DNA from: Cymodocea nodosa
Taxonomy: Eukaryota > Streptophyta > Magnoliopsida > Alismatales > Cymodoceaceae
Direction: 5' to 3'
Assembly: GCA_036874045.1 (NCBI GenBank)
Contig: CM072343.1
Coordinates: 8,576,001-8,640,000, forward strand
Length of the DNA stretch: 64,000 bases
The notes under the pieces are model-generated. The model saw only the letters and a program-made list of their open reading frames with translations, made no database searches and was not told the DNA's origin. Made by a program: the position numbers and the translations under genes. Each line of letters begins with the position of its first letter. Position 1 is the first letter of the stretch. Below, in pieces: positions 1 to 10,516 of this stretch.

Positions 1-2
1 AT

Positions 3-1730
3 ACTTTAGATTATGAATGTGATGAACCAAATATTAGGGAATCTAGTACCATGGGTCAAGAAAGAAATGATAATCCTTTGACTCATAAATTTTTGCCTCA
101 ACACCCTAAGGAGTTTATTATTGGTGATATTTCTAAAGGTGTGCAAACAAGATCTAGGATTAATGTTTCCGGGTGTTATGCATTTCTATCTGTAATAGAA
201 CCTAAAAACATTGATGAGGCATTAAATGATGAATTTTGGATTAGTGCCATGTAGGAAGAACTTAATCAATTTAGAAGAAATGAAGTTTGGGACTTAGTTC
301 CTAAACCTCTAGATCATTCAATTATTGGCACTAAATGGATATTTAAGAATAAATCTGATGAATCAGGACAGGTTATTAGAAATAAGGCTAAACTAGTAGC
401 CCAAGGGTATAACCAACAGGAGGGAATAGATTTTGAAGAAACCTTTGCACTTGTAGCTAGATTAGAATCAATTATAATATTTCTAGCTTTTGCTGCTCAT
501 ATGAATTTTAAACTTTATCAAATGGATGTTAAAAGTGCATTTTTAAATGGTTTCATTAAAGAAGAAGTTTTTGTTAGGCAACCACTTGGTTTTGCTGATG
601 CTGATTTTCCTGAGCATGTTTACAAACTGAAGAAGGCCTTGTATGGGTTGAAACAAGCTCCGAGAGCTTGGTATGATAGGTTGAAATCCTTTTTGTTAGA
701 TAATGATTTTTCTATTGGTAAGGTTGACAATACCTTATTCTTTAAGAAAAATCATCTAGGTTTGTTAGTTGTTCAGATTTATGTAGATGATATCATTTTT
801 GGAGCAACTAATGAAATTTTAAGTAATAAGTTTGCAGATCAGATGAAAAATCAGTTTAAGATGAGTTTAATGGGTGAGTTGACTTTCTTTCTGGGATTGC
901 AGATTAAACAAGTTGAAAAAGGAATTTTTGTATATCAAGAGAAATATACAAAGCAACTTTTAGAAAAATTTGGAATGAGTAACTGCAAGTCCTCTAGCAC
1001 TCCTATGAGTTCATCAATTAAATTGGATAAAGATGAGTCTGGACCAGCTATTGATATTACTAAATATAGAGGAATTATAGGTTCTCTTCTTTATTTAACT
1101 ACATCTAGACCTGATATCATGTTCAGTGTTTGTGCCTATGCTCGTTTTCAAGCTCAACCAAAAGAATCTCACCTATCTGCAGTTAAAAGGATAATGAAAT
1201 ACCTACAAGGAACTTCAAATTTTGGTTTAATGTATTTCAAAGATAGTAGTTTGGATTTAATTGGATATAGTGATGCTGATTATGTTGGATGCAAATCTGA
1301 TAGAAAGAGTACTAGTGGAACTTGCCAACTGTTTGGTAGTTCATTAATTTCATGGTTCAGTAAGAAGCAGAATTGTGTTGCCCTATCAACTACTGAAGCT
1401 GAATATGTTGCTACTACCCTATGTTGTGCACAAATTCTTTGGATGAAACAAACTATGAAAGATTATGGAATTACATATGGAAAAACTCCTATTAATTGTG
1501 ATAGTAATAGTGCAATAAGTTTGTCAAAAAACCCTGTGTTGCACTCTCGGGCAAAACATATTGAGATAAGACACCATTTTTTGAGAGATAATGTTATGAA
1601 GGATAACATTGAGCTGAATTTTGTTTCTATTCATGCGCAGTTGGCAGATATTTTTACAAAACCTCTTGAAGAAAAACAGTTTATCAAATTGAGAAGAGAT
1701 TTAGGAATATGCTGCCTAAATGATTTTTAG
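3..1730 (+). pseudogene. pol: Copia A pol, C-terminal part: reverse transcriptase and RNase H
   Basis: One reading frame runs from the window edge to a TAG at 1728-1730, broken once by TAG at 252-254. The same position in copia B and D reads MQEEL or MQDEL, so a Gln codon was lost. The first 80 residues are the integrase-RT linker. The RT domain follows, with [13 protein letters not shown] and [11 protein letters not shown] motifs, then [11 protein letters not shown] and the catalytic [10 protein letters not shown] at about 780-809. RNase H has [18 protein letters not shown] and CDSNSAIS carrying the acidic residues. The end, LADIFTKPL and LGIC, is the usual copia C-terminus. This is the best preserved copia RT in the window. 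Protease and integrase are not visible. In life the polyprotein would copy element RNA into cDNA in cytoplasmic particles. Confidence 0.93.
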
Positions 1731-2919
1731 CTTTACTTACTATCTTTTATCTTCTATTTCTTTTATATTTACTTTACCATCTTATTTTCTATTATCTATT
1801 TTAATTATATTGAGTTAGTTTGATAATCTATTTCTATCTAATTCTTATTTTGAGTTATTTCTTGAGAATATTTACAAATTATTTTTCTTCAAATTTTTTT
1901 TATAAAAAAACATCTCTACCAACACTCTTCTTGAGATGATTTTCTATTGAGTTTATAAGTTATAATGATTTCTTACATCTTTATTAAAATCAACTTAGAT
2001 TAATTCAACAAAATTACTGAAGGCTTCTGCTCCACAAATAGAATAATGCCCACATGACACTTAGAATGGGGATCTAAATCTGAAAAATAGCCAAGTTACC
2101 TTAATTAATTTAGTGATTATATGCCTATTTGCTAGACTGAATGTTTCTTGATTAGAACATTTAGAGGTGTTTAATATGTAAGGGTGAAAAATAAGGAAAA
2201 GTGGCTGGAAGCAATAAGACTCAAGATATTTAACTTAACATTGTCCAAATGTTTTTAACTTTCTACACTTTCCCATTTTCAGTATTGTCAAAGTGATTGC
2301 CATTATCAAAAAAAAATAAAAATTGGAATGTTTGTTGCAAAGAGCAACCAACACCAATATTGTTTAAAAAAACAAAAAAAAAACCTCCGATTATGGCTAT
2401 GCAGTATTGATAGTTTCATAATTCTCAAAGATTTTTTTCTCTTAGTTAATTACATAATAGACATGGTTAAGGGAAAATATACCTTGGGGTTGCTTCATGG
2501 AAATTTCAAATTGGTTGGAGAGAACATATTAAATGTATATGAATTTTTCTATTCTAAAAACATTAAGTTCTAGCATTGAAGTTTATAAAAACTGATTTCT
2601 TTAAGGTTAATAAGGTGAACCATAGGATCAAGTCCTTATGCTAAGTGAAATGTGTTATTTATCTTAATGTGGAGCCTTGACTAATTCAATAATTCTCCAA
2701 CAATTAAAATCTACATAAAAAAAATATATATATATATAAAATAAAAACATTATAAAAATACAAATACCTCAACCAAAATAATTTTGATTTCTTTTATTCA
2801 TATATTCAGGGGGAGTTTATTTTTATTTTTTTGATATGTCTGATTTTCTCAATTTTAAGATTTTTTTTAGTCAGCATATTTTTAGGGGGAGTTATTTTCT
2901 TTACCTGGTTGGGTGTTGG
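1731..2919 (+). other. Spacer between pol and accessory ORF of copia A
   Basis: AT-rich non-coding sequence. Short open frames here (for example 2328-2573) have no recognisable motif and look like chance. Two polypurine-like stretches, cagggggag near 2807 and taggggga near 2883, precede the inverted-repeat array. A run of alternating TA lies near 2729-2741. I recognise nothing else. Confidence 0.5.
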
Positions 2920-3219
2920 CAATCGTCGGAGAGTTAGTCTTTTTGTCTTAAGGGTTTTTCGGACAGTTAAGTTGTAACTATCTGAAAACTTCTTTGTTTT
3001 CGACAAGTTACTGTCTTGTGCCTTATTTCTTTTTTGGATAGTTATCCTGTAACTATCCAAAAATTCTTTTCTTTCGGTAAGTTAGGACTCTAACTCACCA
3101 ATCTCTGGAACTTTTTGATTTTTATATATGCTTTCGGAGGGTTATCTTCTCACTCTGTCTTAACCTTCCGATTCTCAAATCCTTCATCTGCTTCATCTCT
3201 TTTTCGTGCCTCCTCCTTC
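2920..3219 (+). promoter_or_regulatory. Inverted-repeat array and TATA-like box before copia A accessory ORF
   Basis: Four short inverted repeats stand in a row. Examples are TTCGGACAGTTA paired with TAACTATCTGAA (about 2958-2986) and GGATAGTTA paired with TAACTATCC (about 3035-3059). A TATATA box at 3123-3128 lies about 97 nt before the ATG at 3220. The same order of array, TATA and accessory ATG recurs in copia B, copia D and the Athila copies. I infer an internal promoter for the accessory ORF. No transcript evidence is available. Confidence 0.5.
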
Positions 3220-5387
3220 ATGGCTTCTTCTGGTCATTTCTCTGCTCTCTCTTTGCAAGAGTAAGAACAGCGAATTCACAGAATGGAATAGGATCTCCAG
3301 ACAGGTATGGAAGATCTTTCTCCTGAACAAGTTCAACAAATTATTTCTGTTGGAGAAGAGGTTATAGATATTGAGTTAGTATATGGCACTTCAGAAATAG
3401 TTACTTGGTTATTATGTTTAGAGAAATAGTTGTCTGTTCTTCATAAATTTTGTCCTATTTCCACTAGTGTTAAAAGTAGAAAACAATTGAAAACCAAGAA
3501 GCCTTCCTCTAGAAAATACATCAAAACTTCCACTGGTCATAAGAAACTGAAGACCACTTCTACCCGTGCTTCACAAAGCAGTAAAACAGATTGTGTTGAT
3601 TCTAGGGTTTCTAAGGATTCTTCTTCGGATGATGAAGACATATTTACTACCAAAGTGAACTCCTTAGAACCTCAATTTAAATCTATTTATGAGGCTTATG
3701 TTAGCCAATTTTTGAATGCTTCTGAGGATACTAGGGCATCTGAAAAACGAGCACTACATATGGCCCTACATTTACAAGATACTCTAGTTAGGAGGAGAAC
3801 TCAAGCATTATTGCATAAACTCAGTGAGCAACCAGAAATTAAGATTCAAGAGCCTATAGAGCTTGCTTGTCTTCATGATTTTTCTGATTTGGCAGAGTAG
3901 AAGAAATCATTGGCTGAACCTGATTCTTTTTACCATAAAAAGGAATTGATTTTAGGCATGTGGTTGGCCGTTCATGTCCTCCAATTCCTGAGTTATGTAT
4001 TAGAATTCTACACCAAATTGCTCTTGGTCCTTCTCATTTGATCTCCTCAGCTAGTCAAATTTTGCCTATAGTTGTCTCCTCTCCCCTTCCATCTACTTCA
4101 TTTACTTACTCTAGGACAAAAAAGAAAACCCCTTCTTCTCATCCAAGTTTTGCTCAATCTTTGCTTGTACATAGAGAAAAATTCACACCTCCTCCTCCAT
4201 CTGATGTCGAATCTCATCCAATTCCTTCACTTCACACTCAAATGGTGATACAAGGATTGTATGAAGATTCAGGTTTTGTCTTTGCTCCTCAATCTCCTCC
4301 TTCTGCAAAACCTCCTGTAGATGAAGATCTAGAGGTTGAAGTCCATTTCTCTTCAGACATCCCTACAGATATATATTATTTTAGATCCTTTGCAGCTAGG
4401 GATTTGTTTTTTCATAAATATCAAGGCATGAAGACTATTTATAGTAGACCTGTAAATTTTAAAGGAATGGATTCGATTCATAGTCTGCTAATTCATCAAG
4501 GACTTTTAGGTCTTATTTCTTCCCCATCAGGGTTATCTGTTTTTGAAGACCTAATTCCCCTTTTCTACTCCAACCATGAGATTTTTCCTCATTTTTGTCT
4601 CCTGCACCTCCAAAATCAAACAATAAGAATCGATGGAGATTTTTTGGAGAATCTGTTTGGCATACCATCTTCTGGTATCAATGTTGCTCTTTCTCCATTA
4701 GAGCTTGGGTGGTAGGAATCCGAGATGAATAAATTGATTGGAAAATCTTCTGATAGAAAATTTAAGTTAGTAAAGACTGCACATCTAAATGGTTTGGCCC
4801 GGATGATTGCTACAATTTTGTCTTCCTCTATATTTTAGAAGATTGGTCATGTAGATGAATTGGAAAGGAAAGTCTACCAAGTCACTTATGCTGTGATGGT
4901 TGGTATCAAGGTTAACTAGGAAAAAGTTATTATTGCTCAGATTTCTCATCTGCAAAGTTTTCTGTATTATGGAAATTTTATTTATCATCTGATGGCTAGA
5001 TACATTAATTTATCAGACAAGCCTCTGAAATCCATTAAAAGAAGAGTATTACAACTTAAGGATCTTCAGAGAATGTCATCTTCTGATCCCATTGAGTTGC
5101 CCTCTCATTTTCAACCATCTGCAACTCAGAATTTAGCTTCTCCATCTGCAGAATATCCACCTCCTATTGTACCTCCTGTAGAAACTCCACCTCCTGCAGC
5201 ACCTCCTCTAGCTCTAACAACTTCATTTTCAGCAATTGACAGTTCTGAGACCCTCCTCAAATAGAATGAGCTTCTACTTCAGCATAATCAGATGCTTTTG
5301 GATCAAGTAGCTCATTTAGAACAACTTCTAAGAGAGAGGGATAACTTAATTCAAGAATTATTACAGAAAAAATCAACTACACCTTAA
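3220..5387 (+). pseudogene. Copia A accessory ORF with retrotransposon-associated domain
   Basis: The best start is ATG 3220, about 97 nt after a TATA-like box. The first part (3220-3960) is Ser/Lys-rich with an acidic stretch and stops at about 3262, 3286, 3427 and 3898. A frameshift near 3960 leads to the frame used to 5387, with stops near 4713, 4836, 4917 and 5262. The conserved core (about 4370-4700) holds IYSRPVNFKGM, HQGLLGL and PLFYSN. It matches the accessory ORFs of copia B and both Athila copies. It resembles what is annotated in plants as putative plant transposon protein. After the core come a Pro-rich stretch (PPPIVPPVETPPP) and a coiled-coil end with leucines at heptad spacing. 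Biochemical function is unknown. An envelope-like role has been suggested for SIRE third ORFs, but I see no signal peptide. Confidence 0.75.
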
Positions 5388-5527
5388 TTTGTTTGTTTTT
5401 TTTTGTTTCTTTTGATGTAATTTTTATTTTTTATGTATCCCTATTGTTCTTACTCTTGAATCAATAAAATTACATTTTATTTATCTCCAAGTATTCTTCA
5501 TTTAATTGTCTCCACTTTTTAATTCTG

Positions 5528-5583
5528 ACAAAGGGGGAGAATATATCTATTTACAGTTTTGTCATCATCAAAAAGGTGGAGAT
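5528..5583 (+). promoter_or_regulatory. Polypurine tracts of copia A
   Basis: Two purine runs, aaagggggagaa (about 5530) and aaaaaggtggaga (about 5570-5582), lie directly before the LTR. The second ends at the LTR boundary, as in copia B (46395-46408). They prime plus-strand DNA synthesis in this class of element. Confidence 0.75.
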
Positions 5584-6934
5584 TATTAGTTCATTTATTT
5601 TATCAGTTAATTTTGATGATGAAAAACGTGTGGTTTAATTATTTGTACCATGTGTTAGATGTCTTTTTACACAAATGAATTTTGGCTAACTGCTTTGTTC
5701 TCAAAATCTTTTAAATTAGATTTCAGCAGGTTATTTTGTCTATAGTGTTTTGATCGGAGAGTTATTTTATAAGTCACTGAACAAATCGGATGGTTATGTC
5801 TCCCTCTCCTAGCTTTTCAGACGGTTATATCAGTAACTATCTGAAAAATATTTATCTTCGGTGAGTTAAGTCTTTTTATGTCTGGATATGATTTTTATGG
5901 TAAGTCTCCGAAATCTCTTTGGTTTTAGATAGTTAAGGTTTTTATTTTGGAGAGTTAGCTGTTTCTTTGTTTTAATATATTTTCGATTACTTTCTTCTAA
6001 AGGACACGTGTCAGTTTCTCATCGCTTGACTTAAGTGACTTTTCAGAAGGTTACGATGTAACTATCTGAAAACTCTTAAGAATCGGAGAGTTATCTTCAG
6101 TAAGTATCCGAAAACTATTTTAAGCTTCGGATGGTTGAGTTTTCTTTTATTTTCTGACTTAAGTGACTTTTCGGAAGGTTACCTGTGTAACTATCCGAAA
6201 TGACTTAAGGATCGGAGAGTTATCTTTATAAGTATCCGAAACATGTCCACTCTATCGGATAGTTTATTTTTTTAATATTTTATAACGTGATTTTTGAAGG
6301 ACACATGTTTCATTTTTAATACATGACTTAAGTGGTCTTTCGGTAAGCTAGTTCTAACTATCCGAAATGATTTTGAGTTTCGGTAGGTTATCTGTTTAAG
6401 TCTTTGATTTTTTGAAAGCCTCCGAAGATTTTATTTTTACAGAAACTACAACTAGTATTAATTGACTAATCTTTGTGGCAAGATATCTTTTGATTGTAGA
6501 TATCAACTTTATTATGATTGAAGGTTGCCGGAAATGAATTCCTACATAAGGCATCCGACCATTTCAAAATTCTTTCCACTTATGCAAATCTCAAAGGAAA
6601 AATAAAAGGGGTTTTTGCAGAAAATTGAAAGATACACATAGAATTTTTCAACACTCGAAAGGAGAATTTGTCTATTCAATAATTTTATTAGTTGCTTAGC
6701 CTTAAAAGCACTTAGTGGAATTCTTGAGGTTGTGGCCTTGAGGAGTGGACTACCCAATTTGGGGAACCACTATAAATCACTTTGTATTCCTTACTTTTTG
6801 CATTACTAGTTTTAATTTTAAAATCAATTAATCAGGGTTCATTAGTGTCAACAACTTCTGAATTTTTTAAAAGCAAAATATACTTTATTAGGATACTATT
6901 CACCCCCCCTCTAGTGTGCCATTCAATCCTTTCA
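5584..6934 (+). repeat. 3' LTR of copia A
   Basis: The LTR is 1351 bp. It starts TATTAG (TGTTAG in the related LTR of copia B) right after the polypurine tract and ends CCTTTCA. The U5 end, with CACCCCCCCTCTAGTGTGCC, recurs inverted at the start of copia D (50513 on). A TATAAAT box lies at 6771. Positions 5745-6440 hold an array of inverted repeats of the form TTTTCGGAAGGTTAC ... GTAACTATCCGAAA. ACACGTGTC (6004) and ACACATGTT (6300) are each followed 15 nt later by GACTTAAGTG. These modules are also present in the unrelated Athila LTRs. Confidence 0.85.
5745..6440. repeat. Type I inverted-repeat array in LTR of copia A
   Basis: At least six imperfect hairpins share arms of the form TTCGGAnAGTTA and TAACTnTCCGAA with loops of about 3-8 nt. 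Clear examples are at about 6040-6072 and 6168-6200. Arm mismatches differ between units, as in an old array. Spacing is irregular, which argues against a simple satellite. Confidence 0.75.
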
Positions 6935-6939
6935 CTAAC

Positions 6940-7110
6940 CTCGTTGAGTTACAGTTAACTCAACGGACTAGCTTCAGTTATTATTGCTAACTCCACGGAC
7001 TAACTACGTTGAGTTACAGTTAACTCAACAAACTAACCTTATATTATATTATTGACCTCGTGGAGTTAAGGTTAACTTAATGAACTAACTTCGTTGAGTT
7101 AATACTTAGC
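6940..7110. repeat. Type II inverted-repeat array, distal end of Athila-1
   Basis: Repeated hairpins have arms CGTTGAGTTA and TAACTCAACG around a 4-nt loop, for example at about 6943-6966. Variants carry GTGGAGTTA instead of GTTGAGTTA. The block is the reverse complement of the array at 25430-25615 in Athila-2, where it stands before a gag-type ORF. 7111-7574 is AT-rich sequence with no gene that I can support. Confidence 0.75.
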
Positions 7111-7574
7111 AACTTCTAAAAACTTACTTCTCGTATTAACTTATATATATATATATATTTTTTTTTTCCTCCTACATCTTGTTAACTTAAATAAAGTTAA
7201 ATACATGTCATTAATGAAGTGTTCTAATTTAAAACTCATTTGAATTTGAACATTATATAAATATTTAACTTACAGTTCATTACATGTTATGCAAAATTTA
7301 TATTTTACTTTGCAGCATGCAGATATTTTCAGGCATTAACCAGTTATCTTGCATTTAATCTTGTCATTCAGCAAATTTGTATATATTTTAAACAATCTTG
7401 CATCTTGTTCAAACAATTATATAATATTCAAGATAATTCATCCATTACATCATTCTCAAACATAATTGTAAACACATCTAAAAAACATACATTCATTTAT
7501 ATGGATAGTTTACATTACAATCAATTAGATATTTTTCATACAAATATATACAAGTAGACGAACAATACAATTTA

Positions 7575-9801
7575 ATCTTTTCTCCTAAGTTCATCTACTT
7601 CCTTCTAGAGTTTTTCTAATTGTTGCTTTAATTAGTTTATCCTTTCTACAACTACTGTAATTCCTTCAAAAGGTTCAGCAATCTCTACAGCAGCATAATT
7701 TCTGTATTCTTTCACTAAAATGGCTCTAGATCTTATCCTTTTGGATGCCCATTTCGTGAAATCAATACAGTCCACCATCAATAGTGGAATCAGATCTCCA
7801 TAATATAATTTCTTCTTCACTATTCTCAGCTTGGAGATAAAAATTGCAAACCAATTTATCTAAATTCTGTTCACAATTGCATATGTGGCCCATTTGAAAA
7901 AATGACTCAGTTCTATATCATGGCCTTGTTGTTGGTGGACATTCTTAATCAAAATGTTAGCTATCATGTGTGCTTTACCATTTAAGTGTTTCAGTCTATT
8001 TAATAATGGCACACCAGGATTGATAGCTAAACAATCCTTTATGATCTGTTTTGCCACTCGACTATAATTGTGCTTTCCAAAATTTCTAGTCCTTCATTCT
8101 TCAATCTTAAAATATTGTGGAGAAGTTCTAGTGTTATTTATACATCAGCTTGCTCCATGTTAGAAATTAATCCTCTTTCTCCTTCTCTTAAGTTTGCATA
8201 AAAGCAGGGCACTAGATTCTCATATACTACATGCCCTCTTTCTTGAGAAATAAACTGTAGTAGACCTTGGAACTCAAATAAATCCTTAATTTCTTGCATC
8301 CCATCTCAATTTACTGGTCTACTGTAAATGATATGATACCCCTAATCTCTTGGTATTTATTATATGCTTCCTGACTCCAAAAGTGTACTTCATTCAAAAC
8401 TATTGCTTTAGTTAGGTTAGGAATGTGAATTTGTTGCTCTAGAGGGGTTTGTTCTTGAACTTCCTCTTCCATGTGCTGAACTTGAATTTGCTGAAAATGC
8501 TCTGAAGATTCCTACATTTTTGCTTCTACTTTTGTCTGTGGTGGTGAGCTAGCAGAACTCTTCACTCTATCTTGAATTTTGTCCAAAATTTGTTGAAGAG
8601 TTCTTTGCTCTTTAGTGGAATCTATCGAGTCATCTCTTTCCATATGTAATTGTTCAACTTCTTGTTCAGTTTCTTCTTTTTCTTCATCCTCCTGACTACC
8701 AATCTGCATTGTCACTGTTCTTTTTGATTCTGTGGAAGATTGGGATGGAGTTACGAGCAAATCAGCTTCTGCCCTAATTTCTGTTTCTTCTGCTTGTATA
8801 GGTTGCAGACTAGTTTCAGCTTGATTTTCTTCTTCTTTTTGCTCTTGCTGCTGCTACTGCTCCTTAGAATCGGATAGCAGGTTTACAAAACTCGACTCTA
8901 TAGGCCCTACTGATATTTGCATCTCAGATTTAATCTCTTCTTGATGTTCAAACACTATCTTTTTTCCTTTCCTTCTTTTGATTAATTGTGTCTGGTCTTC
9001 CTCTTCTTCTTTTGAGATTAAATCTACAAAAATAGGCTCTGCAGGCCTTTGAGCCACAAGTACTGACTCTTCCTATTTAACTTTTTCCATAATTACTAGT
9101 CTCGAAGGGCCAACTTCAGCTCCTCTTATAGTAGGTCTGGTAGTAGCTTCTTGATGTTGTTCCACTTTAATTTTATATTGGGCTTTCAACTTTTCTACAA
9201 CCCTCTTTTTACACTGTGCATCAAACACCAAATGTGTTATAGCTACTGCCAACTCTTCTGGTTCTCCTTGGTCTTTTCCAATTTGAACCAATTCTTGAAA
9301 TTCTTTTATTTCTTCTTTAGTAGAAGGCCCCAAAATTGTTGCTCTTTCTAACGGCCTTGGTGGTGGAATTGAAGGTCCTGACAGCTGTTCCTCAAGAATA
9401 GGTCTTTCAGCAATCAACTCCTCTTGTTCTTCAGTTTCTTTCCTTTGTTGCTGCTGCCTAATTTCACCCCTTACACAACCAACAATGTGCCTTTTGAACC
9501 ATAGTTGGGACTTACGTTGGATTAGTTCTAGGGCAACTTCGTTATTTGGCCTGATTCTTCTCTCTCTACTTACAGCAACTTCCGTAGCAACTTTTATTCT
9601 TGTTTCCATAATCTGAGGTATTTGTATACCCAAATCTACTAACACTTTCCTCCAATAGAAAAGGTCAGATTCTACCTTTTGTAGCTTTTTTTCCCTTGTT
9701 GTATTCCTGATTTTCTACCTTGTGTGCCATTCCTCCGAATCTTTAAGAAATTCTGACGTGTCAACTGCATTTTCTCAGAACTTAGGTGTCATCTTCCTCA
9801 T
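7575..9801 (-). pseudogene. Athila-1 accessory ORF
   Basis: The start ATG at 9801 aligns with the start of the Athila-2 copy (22794). The N-terminal part is helical and basic, with METRIKVATEVA and PNNEVALELI, then a long acidic, Gln/Glu-rich linker with FVDLIS repeats. The core domain near 8400-8100 contains the YSRPV, FQGLL and CF-YAN signature but is garbled. A single-base loss near 8338, judged against Athila-2, shifts the frame. The C-terminal part (8057-7632) reads in the new frame with HLNGKAHMIANILIKN and YGDLIPLLMVD. The end at about 7575 is a short charged coil (LEKLQKEVDELR in the sister copy). Function is unknown. The core domain is shared with the copia accessory ORFs. It is not env in the strict sense, since I see no signal peptide or fusion segment. 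Confidence 0.8.
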
Positions 9802-10516
9802 CATGGAGTTACACAACGAAACAGAATTACTCTTATCTCTACTGTTCTAAGTTCTAAATGATTCTATGGATAATGCCCCTAAACCTTAAGTTTAGTATAA
9901 ATAAGCCTTAAGTTTAGGCAGGTAATTGGGTTACTTCCCACGCCAAACTCTCGCTTTCTCATCTGTGGAATTACGGTTAACTCCACAGACTTAGTCTGTG
10001 GACTTAACTATAGTACTTCATTGAGTTAGAGTTAACTCAACGGGGTAAATTCATTAACTTATCCTAGACTCAACGGAGTAAGTTTGTTGAGTTAAGTGTA
10101 ACTCAATAGACTTTTCGTAAAGTTATATCTAATAAAAAAAATGCATATAATAATAATTTTTACTTCGATCAAGACCGAAGAATTTTCGGTCTAGTTGATT
10201 CTTAATTTTCCAACATTTTAAAATTTTTCGGTCAAGCCACTATATTCCTTAGTTGAACCTAAATTAAATATTTTCTTTTTTTTCTTCTATCGGTTGAACC
10301 GATACTATACTTCGATAATTGACATTAAAATAAATATAATATATATATTTTTTATGTTTTTGTGTTTCGGTCAGATTGATGGATCCTATCGGTTGAACTG
10401 CAACAATTTTTTTCTTTTTAAAATATGTTCCGGTAAAACCGATAATTCCTTTCGGTTTAACTGTGATTATATTTAAATAAGGTTTTTTTTTATATATATA
10501 CTAAGAAAATTTCTTA
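9802..10516 (-). promoter_or_regulatory. Spacer with promoter-like elements between Athila-1 pol and accessory ORF
   Basis: On the minus strand the order is a type III inverted-repeat array (10165-10480; for example ATCGGTTGAACCGAT at about 10288), a type II array (about 9960-10110; arms GTTGAGTTA and TAACTCAAC), a TATA-like TTATTTATA at about 9897-9906, then ATG at 9801. The TATA-to-ATG distance is about 100 nt. The same arrangement is seen in Athila-2 and G. I infer an internal promoter for the accessory ORF. Confidence 0.5.

Larger units (their letters stand above)
1..6934 (+). mobile_element. Copia A, SIRE/Maximus-like LTR retrotransposon, 3' part
   Basis: The element enters from the left edge, so its 5' LTR, gag, protease and integrase lie outside the window. 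Visible in order are reverse transcriptase, RNase H, a 1.5 kb spacer, a long accessory ORF, two polypurine tracts and a 3' LTR ending in CA at 6934. The extra ORF after pol and the aaagggggaga tract are typical of the SIRE/Maximus lineage. CTAAC follows the LTR. The sister Athila sequence near 25610 has the complementary GTTAG at the same site, so copia A appears to have inserted into Athila-1 there. The left copy of the duplication is not visible. Confidence 0.85.

Noticed and set aside
2806..3060. 84-codon minus-strand ORF
   Set aside because: It is the complement of the hairpin array upstream of the copia A accessory ORF. Lys/Thr-rich by composition only.
6940..7110. CRISPR-like array of repeated palindromic units
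   Set aside because: Units are degenerate hairpins with irregular spacing and no unique equal-length spacers, inside a plant retrotransposon. No cas genes.
7632..9801. Athila accessory ORF as a classical retroviral env gene
   Set aside because: No signal peptide, cleavage site or fusion segment visible. The core matches copia accessory ORFs, so I kept it as function unknown.
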